Shown piece after piece: positions 63,914-64,000 of a stretch of DNA of 64,000 nt. The DNA comes from Tundrisphaera lichenicola (GTDB lineage: Bacteria > Planctomycetota > Planctomycetia > Isosphaerales > Isosphaeraceae). Within the stretch, counting starts at the first letter, position 1. Each line of letters opens with the position of its first letter. The stretch covers positions 4,278,001 to 4,342,000 of the forward strand of contig NZ_CP195106.1 in the NCBI RefSeq assembly GCF_051175385.1. Direction: 5' to 3'. The notes under the pieces are model-generated. The model saw only the letters and a program-made list of their open reading frames with translations, searched no databases and was not told where the DNA came from. The position numbers and the translations under genes were made by a program.

Positions 63914-64000
63914 ATGAGCCAGAGCGGGCAAACCGGAACTTGTCGTTGGTCGATTTATGGTGTGTTCGCATGGCCGGATATTTCGGGAAGGTGGGGCGAA
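63914..64000 (+). CDS. Possible start of a further gene, cut by window edge
   Basis: ATG at 63914 opens a 29-codon frame, MSQSGQTGTCRWSIYGVFAW and on, to the window end. It follows the last sulfatase by 16 bases. No domain or strong ribosome site is visible; it may equally be intergenic. Confidence 0.15.
   Translation, partial: MSQSGQTGTCRWSIYGVFAWPDISGRWGE

Noticed and set aside
1..64000. CRISPR array, rRNA operon or prophage structural genes
   Set aside because: No regularly spaced direct repeats, no rRNA-like sequence and no capsid, tail or terminase-like proteins were seen.

Overview
The window is GC-rich DNA from a planctomycete, most likely of the Isosphaeraceae/Gemmataceae type. The evidence is gene content: a DUF1592/DUF1587-type cytochrome-like protein beside a DUF1552 protein, a PSCyt1-DUF1549-DUF1553 protein beside two DUF1501 proteins, a DUF1559 pseudopilin-like protein, a DUF1080 protein, a DUF6599-like protein and four consecutive sulfatases. 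These families are expanded in, or largely restricted to, Planctomycetota. No rRNA and no CRISPR array was seen.

Layout. 0-10 kb: end of an unknown gene, a frameshifted dinB, the DUF1592+DUF1552 pair and pgi. 10-16.6 kb: a beta-lactamase/isochorismatase fusion, a threonine dehydratase-like enzyme, a DUF1080-LamG protein and a second serine hydrolase. 16.6-18.1 kb: a complete IS701-type element with 14-bp ends and a 4-bp target duplication. 18.2-23.7 kb: a three-gene unit (PSCyt1/DUF1549/DUF1553, then two tandem DUF1501 genes sharing an identical 182-bp block). 24.1-26.75 kb: a second IS701-type element, then IS5 and IS66-type remnants. 26.9-35.5 kb: a heavy-metal RND efflux pair (CusB-like and CusA-like), a DUF1559 pseudopilin and two related small lipoproteins. 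35.5-45.8 kb: an accessory region with REP-like hairpins, a broken ISKra4 element, tRNA-Gly(CCC), a dead integrase fragment, an IS1595 element, an IS4 element carrying another IS in its terminal repeat, a small secreted protein, a group II intron with its reverse transcriptase and an IS1380 remnant. 45.75-54.5 kb: ykgJ-like, an alpha/beta hydrolase, a dead haloacid dehalogenase, a second broken dinB, two SDR enzymes, a DUF6599-like protein and an aldo/keto reductase. 54.6-57.5 kb: two abutting transposons. 58-63.9 kb: a four-gene sulfatase cluster, probably one operon.

How the genes work together. The cytochrome-like and Tat-exported pairs look like two parallel envelope modules of unknown function. 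The metal genes form a translationally coupled efflux pair whose outer-membrane partner is not in the window. The sulfatases, each with a formylglycine-type cysteine, suggest use of sulfated polysaccharides.

A recurrent oddity is that five of the eight transposases with a readable core break frame at or beside a homopolymer run, and both dinB copies carry single-base deletions. This may be recoding, decay or homopolymer error in the assembly; the sequence alone cannot decide.
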